NCBI RefSeq assembly: GCF_000430685.1
Contig: NZ_KE387194.1
Coordinates: 51,541-115,540 of the forward strand
DNA: 64,000 bases
Reading direction: 5' to 3'
From: Tuberibacillus calidus DSM 17572
Lineage (GTDB): Bacteria > Bacillota > Bacilli > Bacillales > Sporolactobacillaceae
The position numbers were made by a program, and so were the translations under genes. The notes beneath the pieces are model-generated. The model did no database searches, was not told the DNA's origin, and was given only the letters and a program-made list of their open reading frames with translations. This document shows, piece by piece, positions 46,173-55,805 of the stretch. The first letter of the stretch is position 1, and each line of letters starts with the position of its first letter.

Positions 46173-46201
46173 TCCTCCGGCCTGGCCGGGGGAATTTTTT
46201 T
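46173..46201 (+). terminator. Rho-independent terminator after fadE
   Basis: TCCTCCGGCC pairs with GGCCGGGGGA around a very tight loop, followed by AATTTTTTT. Confidence 0.85.
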
Positions 46202-46311
46202 GATGAAAAATCATTAGTGTGACGTAAATGAAACTTTGTTATCAAAGAATCGTAATTAGGTGGTAACTTGTCCGCATTCACTAATTGGCACCAGTTATTT
46301 CTATTTTACGT

Positions 46312-46653
46312 GATTGCATATCATTTACACGGCTTCCCGCTCATGAAATGATAGGCTTTTTCGGATTGCGTATCATTTGGCTGGCGGAATGGCCTCAAAA
46401 TAATATGCTTTTTTGGTTTTTGGCCGAAATAGCGTCCAGATAATTCCAATTCCTGTGATTGCGTATCATTAGCGCAGCCCCAAGCTCATGAAATGATAGG
46501 CTTTTTCGGATTGCGTATCATTTCGCTGGCGGAATGGCCTCAAAATAATATGCTTTTTTGGTTTTTGGCCGAAATAGCGTCCAGATAATTCCAATTCCCG
46601 TGATTGCGTATCATTTGCGCGGCCTCCAGCTCATAAAATATTACGCTTTTCCG
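46312..46653. repeat. 145-bp repeat family, two and a half copies
   Basis: 52-bp palindromic units start at 46312, 46364, 46457, 46509 and 46602; pairs repeat every 145 bp. Units open with GATTGCGTATCATTT and close with AAATGATAGGCTTTT or AAATAATATGCTTTT. The ~41-bp spacer (GTTTTTGGCCGAAATAGCG...) is almost identical between copies here but differs from the spacer at 13251-13291. The rest of 46129-46972 has no gene. Confidence 0.85.
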
Positions 46654-46972
46654 GTTTGCTTTACCTTTGACGAACCTATTAGCCCTAAAAGTTACACGTT
46701 TCTGATCGCGTACCTTTTGACAAGCCATTAGCTCTATGGGCTGAGGACTGTGACGGCGGCCGTGTTTCTAATCGTACATTTTGCCGAGCATTGCTACAAA
46801 TGCAAATCCTTTTGTCTGACCATGTTTAGGTGGAAATTGGTATTTGTTAATATATAATAAATATTAAGAAAATAACAATTGATAGAAGATGAGAAAGGAA
46901 AGGTCAGGCCGTGCTTACACTGAACTGGGGTAAATACAAAATACGATACAGGTAACGAAAGGTAGTGATAAC

Positions 46973-47398
46973 ATGATGGAGATATGGCATCCCACTAACT
47001 ATGAACATGTAGAGATACTGGAACAAATAGATGTTCATTACGGTCCAAGGGGTCTAATTATTAAGGTTGGAGATGATCGTAAAATTTTTAGTTTCATTTA
47101 TAATCAGCAACTTAAGACGGCAAATTTTGTTGAGGCGTTTCGATTTATGGATGAAATAAAAGCGAGTTATTTAGTTCATGAAGCGTCAGAGGCAAGACAA
47201 AAATATTTTGGAGATCGAAAACTTCCTTGGTATCTCTACAAAAGCACCAGTTCTGATTTCATTGATTGGTACAATCAGCTACCCGGACCGGGAACCGATG
47301 TTTATCATATTGAACATCATGTTATTGCAACCGTTGATTCAACCTTTGAAATACTGAGCATGTATGAGCCTAAAGTGCTTGTCGAAAATATTAAGTAA
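46973..47398 (+). CDS. Hypothetical protein, 141 aa, AT-rich
   Basis: Not recognised. Acidic, soluble, no signal peptide or membrane helix; Trp-, Tyr- and His-rich (MEIWHP, WYLYKSTSSDFIDWYNQL, VYHIEHHVIATVDSTFEI). ATG 46973 has AAGGTAGTGA upstream; ATG 46976 is also possible. Base composition is visibly more AT-rich than the flanking fad and gcvH genes, and it lies alone in a repeat-rich gap that interrupts the usual fadNAE-yusI-gcvH order. Both points suggest later acquisition. It could be an orphan immunity-type protein, but nothing in the sequence shows that. Confidence 0.6.
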   Translation: MMEIWHPTNYEHVEILEQIDVHYGPRGLIIKVGDDRKIFSFIYNQQLKTANFVEAFRFMDEIKASYLVHEASEARQKYFGDRKLPWYLYKSTSSDFIDWYNQLPGPGTDVYHIEHHVIATVDSTFEILSMYEPKVLVENIK

Positions 47399-47522
47399 TT
47401 CCTCGTGGGATCCACGCATCAATTAGCAGTTACCTTCTGAGTTCTAGTTAAAAACGAGGGATTGGAGATCCTTTGAAAACAAAGCTATGACTGTCCGAAA
47501 TGAATGGGAGCTATCATTTTCA

Positions 47523-47568
47523 ACAGGGGTTACAATGTTATGAATGTTTGTACCCTGTTTTTTTATTA
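47523..47568 (+). terminator. Hairpin terminator downstream of the hypothetical gene
   Basis: ACAGGGGTTACAA pairs imperfectly with TTTGTACCCTGT, followed by T7. It lies 125 bases after the gene. Confidence 0.6.
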
Positions 47569-47671
47569 CAAATCAGTAGAGGTTTATATTCACATGGTCC
47601 ACTTTTGTTATGGCCCGCGTTCCTGTTCATCTCATTTGCATCCTATACTAAAAAGATCCTAATACGTATGA

Positions 47672-47695
47672 TGTAAGCGCTGTTTCTGTTATAAT
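47672..47695 (+). promoter_or_regulatory. Possible promoter with cre-like sequence
   Basis: TATAAT at 47690-47695 with a poor -35; TGTAAGCGCTGTTT (47672-47685) fits 12 of 14 positions of the CcpA cre consensus TGWAANCGNTNWCA and would overlap the spacer. Suggestive only. Confidence 0.35.
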
Positions 47696-47759
47696 ATAAG
47701 AAAAAAGATATTGTCGAGAGAAGTCTATAAAGGTGTGTTTTATACATAGGAGGTGCCAA

Positions 47760-48041
47760 ATGGCAAACGTAGTCCGGGACTTGCAAATGGGTGACTACAC
47801 CATCACCGTCAGCGAGACCGACGAAGGGCATTTGTCCGCAAGACTCAGCTCCGGGGAAAAAGGCGGCTTGCTGGAAATGGAATCGGTCAGTGATCAGGAA
47901 TTGCGCATAAGGGAATTAGATATCGGCAGTTCGTATATTTCTTTTGAGCAATTGGCCATCATGCTCGTCTTAACAGGTGCAGATGATCGCTTAATAGAAG
48001 CGATCAATAAAATAAAGGAAGATGAACGGCTGAACAAGTAG
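47760..48041 (+). CDS. Hypothetical protein, 93 aa
   Basis: Not recognised. Small acidic soluble protein; N-terminal half predicted beta (VVRDLQMGDYTITVSETDEGHLSARL), C-terminal half helical. ATG 47760 follows TAGGAGGTG with good spacing. It precedes yusI by 32 bases and gcvH further on, so it is probably the first gene of that unit. It occupies the region of B. subtilis yusG, but I see no clear similarity to YusG as remembered. Confidence 0.65.
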   Translation: MANVVRDLQMGDYTITVSETDEGHLSARLSSGEKGGLLEMESVSDQELRIRELDIGSSYISFEQLAIMLVLTGADDRLIEAINKIKEDERLNK

Positions 48042-48073
48042 TTGTTTCATCGTTTCTTACGAGGGGTGAAGTG

Positions 48074-48439
48074 ATGCGTTTAACTTTTTATGGCTATGAA
48101 AATTGCGGGACATGCCGTAAAGCAAAAAAATGGTTGGAGGCCCATGGTTACGAACTAGATGTCATCCCTATTCTTACATCGCCACCAACTAAAGTTGAAT
48201 TGGAAAAGTTTTATAAACAAAGCGGCTTGCCAATTAAGAAATTTTTCAACACAAGCGGTCGTCGTTATCGAGATTTAGGGATGAAAGATAAAATTCAACA
48301 TTCGTCCGATGACGAACTGTTAAATTGGCTAGCATCGGACGGACGGCTCATTAAAAGACCGATCGTCACCGATAATGAAGACAAAGTGACGGTCGGCTTT
48401 GATGAAGAAACATTTGAAAAGGTTTGGGGAAATTTATAA
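48074..48439 (+). CDS. yusI: ArsC/Spx-family protein, YusI-like
   Basis: 121 aa thioredoxin-fold protein of the ArsC/Spx group. N-terminal CGTC in YENCGTCRKAKKWL, then the GLPIKKFFNTSGRRYRDLGMKDK segment and LIKRPIVTDNEDKVTVGF near the end, all in family positions. Its neighbour gcvH is the same as in B. subtilis. Start ATG 48074 is preferred over the GTG at 48071. GAGGGGTGA is upstream. The function of YusI is unknown; it is not Spx itself. Confidence 0.88.
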   Translation: MRLTFYGYENCGTCRKAKKWLEAHGYELDVIPILTSPPTKVELEKFYKQSGLPIKKFFNTSGRRYRDLGMKDKIQHSSDDELLNWLASDGRLIKRPIVTDNEDKVTVGFDEETFEKVWGNL

Positions 48440-48508
48440 ATTCATGGCTTGCAGAAGGCTTGTTTCTGGGCTATGATGGATTTGATAAAACGCGGAGGGA
48501 TAAAGAGC

Positions 48509-48892
48509 ATGAACATACCAAAGGACTTGAAGTATTCGGAAGAACATGAATGGGTAAGAGTTGAAGGTAATGTAGCGGTTGTCGGCATTACCGATTTTGC
48601 CCAAGATGAACTCGGTGACATTGTATTTGTCGAACTTCCAGAAGTCGGTGATGAAGTCACTGCAGATGATGCCTTCGGAAGCGTTGAATCGGTTAAAACC
48701 GTTTCCGAGCTTTATGCACCGGTTAGCGGTAAAGTCATCGAAGTGAATGAAGCACTGGCTGATTCCCCGGAATGGGTCAATGAATCCCCCTATGAAAAGG
48801 CTTGGATGATTAAGGTGGAGATGAAAGACCCAGCGGAACTTAACGAGCTTTTGTCTCCGGATGAATATGAGAAAGCCACGAGCGAAGAATAA
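48509..48892 (+). CDS. gcvH: Glycine cleavage system H protein
   Basis: 127 aa lipoyl carrier. The lipoylation motif is [16 protein letters not shown] with the modified lysine near residue 63. It carries the aminomethyl group in glycine cleavage and, in B. subtilis, is also the entry point for lipoate transfer to other enzymes. ATG 48509 follows CGGAGGGA. The other glycine cleavage genes are not in the window. It ends in a strong terminator. Confidence 0.96.
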   Translation: MNIPKDLKYSEEHEWVRVEGNVAVVGITDFAQDELGDIVFVELPEVGDEVTADDAFGSVESVKTVSELYAPVSGKVIEVNEALADSPEWVNESPYEKAWMIKVEMKDPAELNELLSPDEYEKATSEE

Positions 48893-48906
48893 GAAAGATA
48901 TGTGAA

Positions 48907-48938
48907 ATGCCCGTCGGATTCGACGGGCATTTTTTTTA
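48907..48938 (+). terminator. Rho-independent terminator after gcvH
   Basis: Perfect 10-bp stem ATGCCCGTCG / CGACGGGCAT, 4-base loop, T8. Confidence 0.95.
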
Positions 48939-49143
48939 CACTATATGGAAGGGTAAAACTTTTGCCAGTGACATTATGACGTCGTACAATGCAAGTGTAT
49001 CAATGTTAATGAGCCAAGTTTTTCGCCAAGAAACTGAACAATTGGCGAGGTTTCTTTATCATTTAATGTTAGAAGACTTCATCCTTAAGTTGTGCTAGGG
49101 TGGAGATCTCTCTAGTTTTCAAAAACAAACAGACACTTAGCGT

Positions 49144-49183
49144 CTCCCACTTCAATTTTTCGGCAGAACATTAAGTGGGGGAG
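49144..49183. other. Inverted repeat upstream of yusE
   Basis: CTCCCACTT (49144-49152) faces AAGTGGGGGAG (49173-49183) across a 20-base loop, about 60 bases before the yusE start. No T run; possibly a leader structure. The rest of 48939-49242 shows no gene. Confidence 0.4.
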
Positions 49184-49242
49184 TTCAAAGATAAAAAAAC
49201 GATGATACGCACTCGTTATGTGACTTGAAATGAGGTGAGGCA

Positions 49243-49554
49243 ATGGAAACATTGTCCATGGAAAGTTATGAACAACTTTCGGCTTTATCTGTACGCGTGT
49301 TGTTTTTTACGACGCCCATGTGCGGGACTTGCCAACTGGCAAGGGAGATGTTAAAAATTTGTTTGGCGTCATTACCGAAGCCGCTTCCGACCTATGAATG
49401 CCGCATCAATGAATGGAAACCGTATGTTCAGAAGTGGCAAATCGAAAGCGTGCCTTGCCTGATTTTTGAACGAAATGGCCGAGTATTGGAAAAAATGTAC
49501 GCCATCGAATCCGTTTCGAAATTGTTTGAGCAGTATCAAAAGTTTACGAAATAG
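49243..49554 (+). CDS. yusE: Thioredoxin-like protein, YusE type
   Basis: 103 aa. Thioredoxin fold with FFTTPMCGTCQLAREML (CGTC redox pair near residue 27) and the cis-proline region in WQIESVPCLIFERNGRV, where the residue after Pro is Cys rather than Thr. No signal peptide. Follows gcvH as in B. subtilis. ATG 49243 has GAGGTGAGG upstream. The partner proteins are unknown. Confidence 0.88.
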   Translation: METLSMESYEQLSALSVRVLFFTTPMCGTCQLAREMLKICLASLPKPLPTYECRINEWKPYVQKWQIESVPCLIFERNGRVLEKMYAIESVSKLFEQYQKFTK

Positions 49555-49757
49555 GACGAAAAACCTATTATTATTCCAAATAATGGTCACTCTATGACAA
49601 ATGTAAAGCAAATGAAGCGCTTTGTTATAAAAATGTATATTTATTAATGGTCATCGCGTGGTATAAAAGATGTAACAGCGCACCGGAAGACAAAAATAGA
49701 TTGAACATCAATGGGGAAAAGGGACCTCAAAACGTTGAAAGGTGAGAGGTGAAACCG

Positions 49758-50510
49758 ATGAATAACATACAACCACTTGTATCGGATTCCGGTACGGTTT
49801 TAAAGCTAGAAGATAAGATTTTTAGAATACAAAACGGTGACGAACGACTGAGAAACCGCATTATTACGAATTATCAACCTTTTATAAAGAAAGTCGCATC
49901 TAAAGTTTGCAATCGATTTATTGACCATACAATGGATGAATATAGCATTGGATTATTTGCTTTTAATGAAGCCATCAATCAATATAAAGATACTCAAGGC
50001 ACGCGATTTTTGACATTCGCTGATATGGTGATCCGCCGCCGAATCATCGATTATATTCGAAAAGAAGCAAGATCGGCGAAAAATTATTACCTTGAACAGC
50101 CAGATGTCGATGAAGAGGGTCAAGAGGAGAGCTATATTGAACAGCAAGCCGCACTCCAATACTATGAAGAACAGCAGCAAATTCAAGAACGGCTCGAACA
50201 AATTGAAGCCTACAAAGAATTATTAGCGGAATACGGCATTACCTTTAAAGTGTTGAGCAAAAACTGCCCGAAACATATCGATGCCCGGGAAAATGCTAAA
50301 CAAATCGCGAAAATGCTCGTTGAAAAACCGGAATTGGCCCAGTATCTAAAAGAGAAAAAACAATTACCGATCAAAGAATTACTCCAATTCGTCTCGTGCA
50401 GTCGAAAAACCATTGAGCGGAATCGAAAATTTATTATAGCGGTGGCGTTGATTCATCTGGGCGGGTTTACAGCGCTCAAACCGTATATCGAGCCGGAAAG
50501 CATCGAATAA
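49758..50510 (+). CDS. sigI: RNA polymerase sigma factor SigI
   Basis: 250 aa. Sigma-I, a heat-stress and cell-wall-related sigma factor. Region 2 is LRNRIITNYQPFIKKVASKVC...MDEYSIGLFAFNEAINQY...FADMVIRRRIIDYIRKE; the C-terminal domain ends in LLQFVSCSRKTIERNRKFIIA, a helix-turn-helix specific to SigI. ATG 49758 follows GAGGTGA. Its anti-sigma gene rsgI starts 47 bases later but is frameshifted here, which could leave SigI partly uncontrolled. Confidence 0.95.
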   Translation: MNNIQPLVSDSGTVLKLEDKIFRIQNGDERLRNRIITNYQPFIKKVASKVCNRFIDHTMDEYSIGLFAFNEAINQYKDTQGTRFLTFADMVIRRRIIDYIRKEARSAKNYYLEQPDVDEEGQEESYIEQQAALQYYEEQQQIQERLEQIEAYKELLAEYGITFKVLSKNCPKHIDARENAKQIAKMLVEKPELAQYLKEKKQLPIKELLQFVSCSRKTIERNRKFIIAVALIHLGGFTALKPYIEPESIE

Positions 50511-50557
50511 AGCGCTTAAAAAGAGAAGAGAGAGATTGACAGGAAGGAGGAAAGTGG

Positions 50558-51678
50558 TTGCTGCGGGGGATTTTAATGGAGAAGGAAGGCCGCAAAGCGG
50601 TTCTGTTAACCGATGACGGGTCATTTCAAAGAGTGAAGCTGAAAAAAGAGGCGAGCGTTTCCATTGGTCAATCCGTCTTTGATAGCGATCTGTTTCAAAG
50701 CCGCGTTTAGCCCGGAAATTACCAATGGTTTTAGTCGCCTGTTTTTCTGTTGCCATCTTTTTTTGGCTTTCCAGTCAATTTATTAATAATAAAGCGGTTG
50801 CGGCATATGTCAGTTTTGATGTGAATCCAAGCATCGAAGCCGCTTTAAATGAACATTTTCGCGTCATCAGTGTGAAAGCCCTGAACGATGACGGCAAAAA
50901 CTTGTTGGCTAAAGTCGACGATTGTGTAAATATGCCTTTTGACACCTTTACGGCTGCGCTCACCAAAGCTTTGGCAAGCGAAGGATATCTGGAAAATGCA
51001 CCGGAACTAATCGTGAGCACGATCATCACGGATAAAGTGGCATCATCTAAACGCGCGCGTTTAGCTAACCAAATCAACTCAGCCGTCAAGCAAATAAAAA
51101 CAAACCGTCGCTTTAAAGAAAGCAAAGGAACGCTTGAGGTGATTCATACGACGATGGATCGCCGTAAAGAAGCCGAGAAAGCCGGCCTTTCAACAGGCAA
51201 ATACATGATCTATTTAGAAAAGGGCAAAGAGAACCCGAACCTTAAATTAGAAGATGTCAAGCATATGACATTGAAGGAATTACATCAAGTCCATTTACAA
51301 GAGGAAGCAGCAACAACAAAAGCTTCTGAACCAACAAGAGAGCCTCATGCTAAAGATGATCAACCGTTTGAATTAAAGGGGAAAGCAGGTCTTGTCAAAC
51401 CCCAACGATGGGAAGGGATGAAGCCGGAATTAAAAGGGAAACATGGGCCTGAACCGAAGTTGAAGTTATTGAAGAACCCGGATGCTTTCCGAAAAGGGCC
51501 GATTCGTTCTGCTCATAATATGGAAAAACAGCCACAGAAATTAAAAAGGGTATTGGATGAAAAACGGAAGAAGCCGAACCATCCGCTAAAGCAGAAGAAG
51601 ATGCCGCATCAGATGCAGAAGAAGAAGCCGAACAAGCACTGGAATAAAAATGAAAAAGTGAATCGCCGAGCCGGATAA
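50558..51678 (+). pseudogene. rsgI: Anti-sigma-I factor RsgI, split by a frameshift
   Basis: The N-terminal SigI-binding domain is encoded from TTG 50558 (MLRGILMEKEGRKAVLLTDD...), with AGGAAGGAGG upstream, but stops at TAG 50708. The membrane helix and outer domain (VLVACFSVAIFFW, then AAYVSFDVNPSIEAALN, a conserved RsgI motif) continue in the -1 frame from about 50704, the first ATG being 50725 without a ribosome site. A one-base loss near 50695-50706 explains this. The tail may hold a second one-base loss near 51565, because the -1 frame there encodes an acidic EEAEPSAKAEEDAASDAEEE tail usual for RsgI. Either a real defect or an assembly error. Confidence 0.8.
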
Positions 51679-51762
51679 TGGATGTATAAACATCAGAAAG
51701 ATCATTGTAAAATAAAAACAAACCGCATTAATTGTTCTTTTAATTTTTCGAGGTGAATGAAA

Positions 51763-52113
51763 ATGATCAAAGAGGCTTCAGAACACTTTGTTACGGCATT
51801 ATCGGCGAAACCGGCACTCATTCCGTTATATAAAAACAAAGAGATGATTTGCGAAATCAATGGAAACGAAGAGCGCGTATGGTTACACTTTCACGACGGA
51901 AGCTGTCAGCTGATGCTGACAGAACCCGACCATGTCGACGTCACGTTAAGCGGGGACAGCGGTTGTATCGCATCATTGCTCCGCGGTGCTGACCGGCTGA
52001 TGCGGATGGAAGAAGAAGGGCGGATTACAGCTAACGGCAGCCTTCGTTATCTTTTGTCTCTGGAATCTCTCTTTGTTTTGACAGGCGAAACATCGCCCAT
52101 TCTACATAACTAA
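51763..52113 (+). CDS. yusD: SCP2 sterol-binding-like domain protein (YusD-like)
   Basis: 116 aa. Pattern of a small SCP2 domain: ICEINGNEERVWLHFHDGSCQL, then VDVTLSGDSGCIASLLRG, then MEEEGRITANGSLRYLLSLESLF, the usual order of the lipid-binding fold. SCP2 domains bind acyl chains; with the fad genes nearby a lipid role is possible but unproved. ATG 51763 follows GAGGTGA with 6-base spacing; the ATG at 51757 is too close. The symbol is by position and fold, from memory of the yusD-yusM region. Confidence 0.75.
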   Translation: MIKEASEHFVTALSAKPALIPLYKNKEMICEINGNEERVWLHFHDGSCQLMLTEPDHVDVTLSGDSGCIASLLRGADRLMRMEEEGRITANGSLRYLLSLESLFVLTGETSPILHN

Positions 52114-52206
52114 CTAAAAATTTTATATATAATGGATTGACATTTGGAAAAAGCCGAGGTAAAATTCTTTTCAAGATCATCATTCAAAATATTTATAGCT
52201 TTAGAA

Positions 52207-52348
52207 CTTATCCAGAGAGGCGGAGGGACTGGCCCGATGAAACCCGGCAACCTGCGCGATGCGCAAGGTGCTAATTCCTGCAAGCTTTTAAGCTTGATAG
52301 ATAAGGAGGGGCATTGCTTTTAAACCTTCTGTCTATCGAAGGTTTTTT
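52207..52348 (+). ncRNA. SAM-I riboswitch (S box), first of a tandem pair, with terminator
   Basis: Aptamer 52207-52305: P1 arms CTTATC and GATAAG, the conserved AGAGGCGGAGGGACTGGCCC and GATGAAACCCGGCAACC cores, then a P4 stem CAAGCTTTTAAGCTTG. The terminator stem AAACCTTC (52322-52329) / GAAGGTTT (52338-52345) ends in a T run. Antiterminator: GATAGATAAGG (52296-52306) can pair with CCTTCTGTCTATC (52325-52337). With SAM bound, P1 forms and transcription stops. It lies 173 bp upstream of a near copy. Confidence 0.96.
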
Positions 52349-52379
52349 ATTTTTCTCCAAAACAACTTTATACGCTTTT

Positions 52380-52524
52380 CTTATCCAGAGAGGTGGAGGG
52401 ACTGGCCCGATGAAACCCGGCAACCTGCGCGATGCGCAAGGTGCCAATTCCTGCAGGCAGCGTATGCCTGAGAGATAAGAGTAGTAAAAAAACTCCTCTT
52501 ATCTTAAATAAGAGGAGTTTTTTT
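52380..52524 (+). ncRNA. SAM-I riboswitch (S box), second of a tandem pair, with terminator
   Basis: Aptamer 52380-52479 with the same P1 arms and core as the first; the first ~74 bases differ at only two positions. The P4 stem (CAGGCAGCGTATGCCTG) and the expression platform are different. Terminator: AACTCCTCTTAT (52491-52502) / ATAAGAGGAGTT (52508-52519) with T7; GATAAGAG of the aptamer can pair with CTCTTATC as antiterminator. Controls metY-metX. Confidence 0.97.
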
Positions 52525-52546
52525 ATACCATTCAATTCCATGATGA

Positions 52547-53860
<1,314 letters not shown>

Positions 53861-53873
53861 ACGGGTGGGGCAG

Positions 53874-54989
53874 ATGATTACGGAAAGCATTGCCCAAGTT
53901 CCGGTTTATGGAGATATCGCCATCGGTCCCGTGACATTAGAATCCGGAAGAAAACTTGAGCATGTTTCGTTAAGATTTGAGCAAGTCGGCGACCCGGATG
54001 CCCCTGTCGTTCTTGTCTGCCATGCTTTAACCGGAAGTCATGAAACCGTCGGAACCGTGAGCCGTAAAGGCTGGTGGCGCGGTCTTGTCGGTCCAAACCA
54101 AGCGATTGATACGAATCAATACCAAGTCATCACTTTTAATGCCCTTGGAAGTTGTTATGGCTCGACGGGGCCAACATCCGTCAATCCGAAAACGAATCAG
54201 CCTTATCAAAGCGAGTTTCCGTTTTTTACGATTCGCGATATGGCCATGGTGCAAGTAGAAGCCCTCAATTATCTCGGCATCGACCAAGTGGCTTGCGTCA
54301 TTGGCGGTTCTTTGGGCGGCATGCAAGTGTTGGAACTGGCGGTGAGTTATCCGGAGCGTTTTCAAAAGGCAGTCTGTCTTGCCGCGACTCCCTATTTATC
54401 CGATTTTGGCATCGCCTTTAATTATATTGGCCGAAAAGCGATCACCGATGACCCACATTGGCAAAACGGATTTTACTCCTATGATCAAAAGCCTCAATCG
54501 GGTTTAGCGACCGCGAGAATGCTAGCCATGTTGACTTACCGTTCGCAAGATTTATTTAATCGGCAATTTCACCGCGAAGATCGGGAAGGCTGGGGGAAAA
54601 GCGCCACGGAAGATGCCTTTCAAGTTGAATCGTACCTGCGCTACCAGGGACAGAAGTTAGTCGAGCGCTTTGACGCCAACAGTTATCTTTATCTATTAAA
54701 AGCCATGGACACCCACGATATTGGCCGCGGGCGTGGGGGCTGGGAAAACGCCATGAAATCGATGAAGGCCGATTTGCTCGCGGTTAGTTTTACCGGTGAC
54801 CTAATCTATCCATCCGATGTGATTCGGGAAATGGTCAACGTCCACCGCACCGTCAACGATCATTCTTCGTTTTTTGAGGTAGATACCCGTTACGGCCATG
54901 ACGGTTTCCTTGTTGAATTTGAAAAATGGGGGGATAAAATTAAAACATGGCTGGAAGGCCATTCACTTAAACCCCATCGCTCCATTTAA
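53874..54989 (+). CDS. metX: Homoserine O-acetyltransferase
   Basis: 371 aa alpha/beta-hydrolase acyltransferase. Nucleophile Ser in GGSLGGMQVLE near residue 147; LTGSHETVG, NALGSCYGSTGP and TYRS are conserved substrate-site segments; the Asp is in SFTGDLIYPSD and the His in RYGHDGFL. The protein family also includes succinyltransferases and the acyl donor cannot be fixed by eye; acetyl-CoA is inferred from the metY partner. ATG 53874, 13 bases after metY, follows GGGTGGGG. Second gene of the SAM-controlled operon. Confidence 0.93.
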   Translation: MITESIAQVPVYGDIAIGPVTLESGRKLEHVSLRFEQVGDPDAPVVLVCHALTGSHETVGTVSRKGWWRGLVGPNQAIDTNQYQVITFNALGSCYGSTGPTSVNPKTNQPYQSEFPFFTIRDMAMVQVEALNYLGIDQVACVIGGSLGGMQVLELAVSYPERFQKAVCLAATPYLSDFGIAFNYIGRKAITDDPHWQNGFYSYDQKPQSGLATARMLAMLTYRSQDLFNRQFHREDREGWGKSATEDAFQVESYLRYQGQKLVERFDANSYLYLLKAMDTHDIGRGRGGWENAMKSMKADLLAVSFTGDLIYPSDVIREMVNVHRTVNDHSSFFEVDTRYGHDGFLVEFEKWGDKIKTWLEGHSLKPHRSI

Positions 54990-55019
54990 GGCCTGATCAT
55001 AGTAATCAACATTGTCCGC

Positions 55020-55290
55020 CCATTTCTTGTACTGGCGAGATTCCAGCCAGTATAAGTGCAACTAAGGCTCCACCTTTTCCTGAAAGGTTAAGTAGCCTGT
55101 AAAAGTGCAACTAAGGCTCTGCCATCGTCTAAAAGGCTTGGCAGGGCCATGTTTTTTGCTGTGCCAAGTCTTCTTTAACGAGGTGATGCAGCAGGCCGTT
55201 TTTTGCTAAATTCTACTCGTAAGAAAGGAAAAATTTTTTGGTCTGCATAAGCACGACTAAGTTTTTGTCTTCGTTTAAAAGAACCAAATT
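55020..55290. repeat. Copies of the ~71-bp repeat downstream of metX
   Basis: At least three partial units: CCAGCCAGTATAAGTGCAAC followed by AAGGCTCC; AAAAGTGCAACTAAGGCTCT followed by AAAAGGCTTGGCAGGGCC and ATGTTTTTT (hairpin, 55114-55157); and GGTCTGCATAAGCACGACTA. The hairpin probably terminates the metYX transcript. No gene is seen in 54990-55904. Confidence 0.65.
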
Positions 55291-55500
55291 TAAAAATGTA
55301 AAAACCTGGAGCGTATGCTCACTTTGGCGTTGGAAAGAGCACCAAAATGCACAAAAACGTGATTTATGCTCACTTTTTATATGACAAAGGGCAGAAAATG
55401 CGCAGACGCTCCATAATATGGAAAAAGCAAAAGCTCAAATTGAAGCGCATACGCGATCATCAAATAGAACGAGCCAAGAAATCGCGCAAAAAACAGCGCT
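55290..55500. repeat. Copy of the 143-bp repeat
   Basis: TGTAAAAACCTGGAGCGTATG, TTTATGCTCACTTTTTATAT and AAAATGCGCAGACGCTCCAT match the units at 39998-40560 in order and orientation. A more degraded extension runs to about 55500. Confidence 0.65.
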
Positions 55501-55805
55501 AAAACCGTTTTTTTTTTTTAACTTTCATGCATGTCACCATGGACAGCCAATGAGTTTCTCTCTGACAAACACATCAATTTTTGAATACGCCTGCCATCTT
55601 TTTTATACTGGTATGAGATATATCATTTAAAGGAGGGTGTCGGCCAACTTTTCTCACAAACAGTATGGATTAGTAATATGCCTACAGCCATAAGCAGGAC
55701 GAAAGCTTTAGCTTCTCGCAAAAACCTAGCCGAGCCCAGTTTTAATAATATAAATAGGAAGAAACTTTTCGACCAAAGGGACATCCTTCACGTTGAAGTT
55801 GTTTC

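Noticed and set aside
48907..49098. 63-codon frame after gcvH
   Set aside because: It begins inside the gcvH terminator hairpin.
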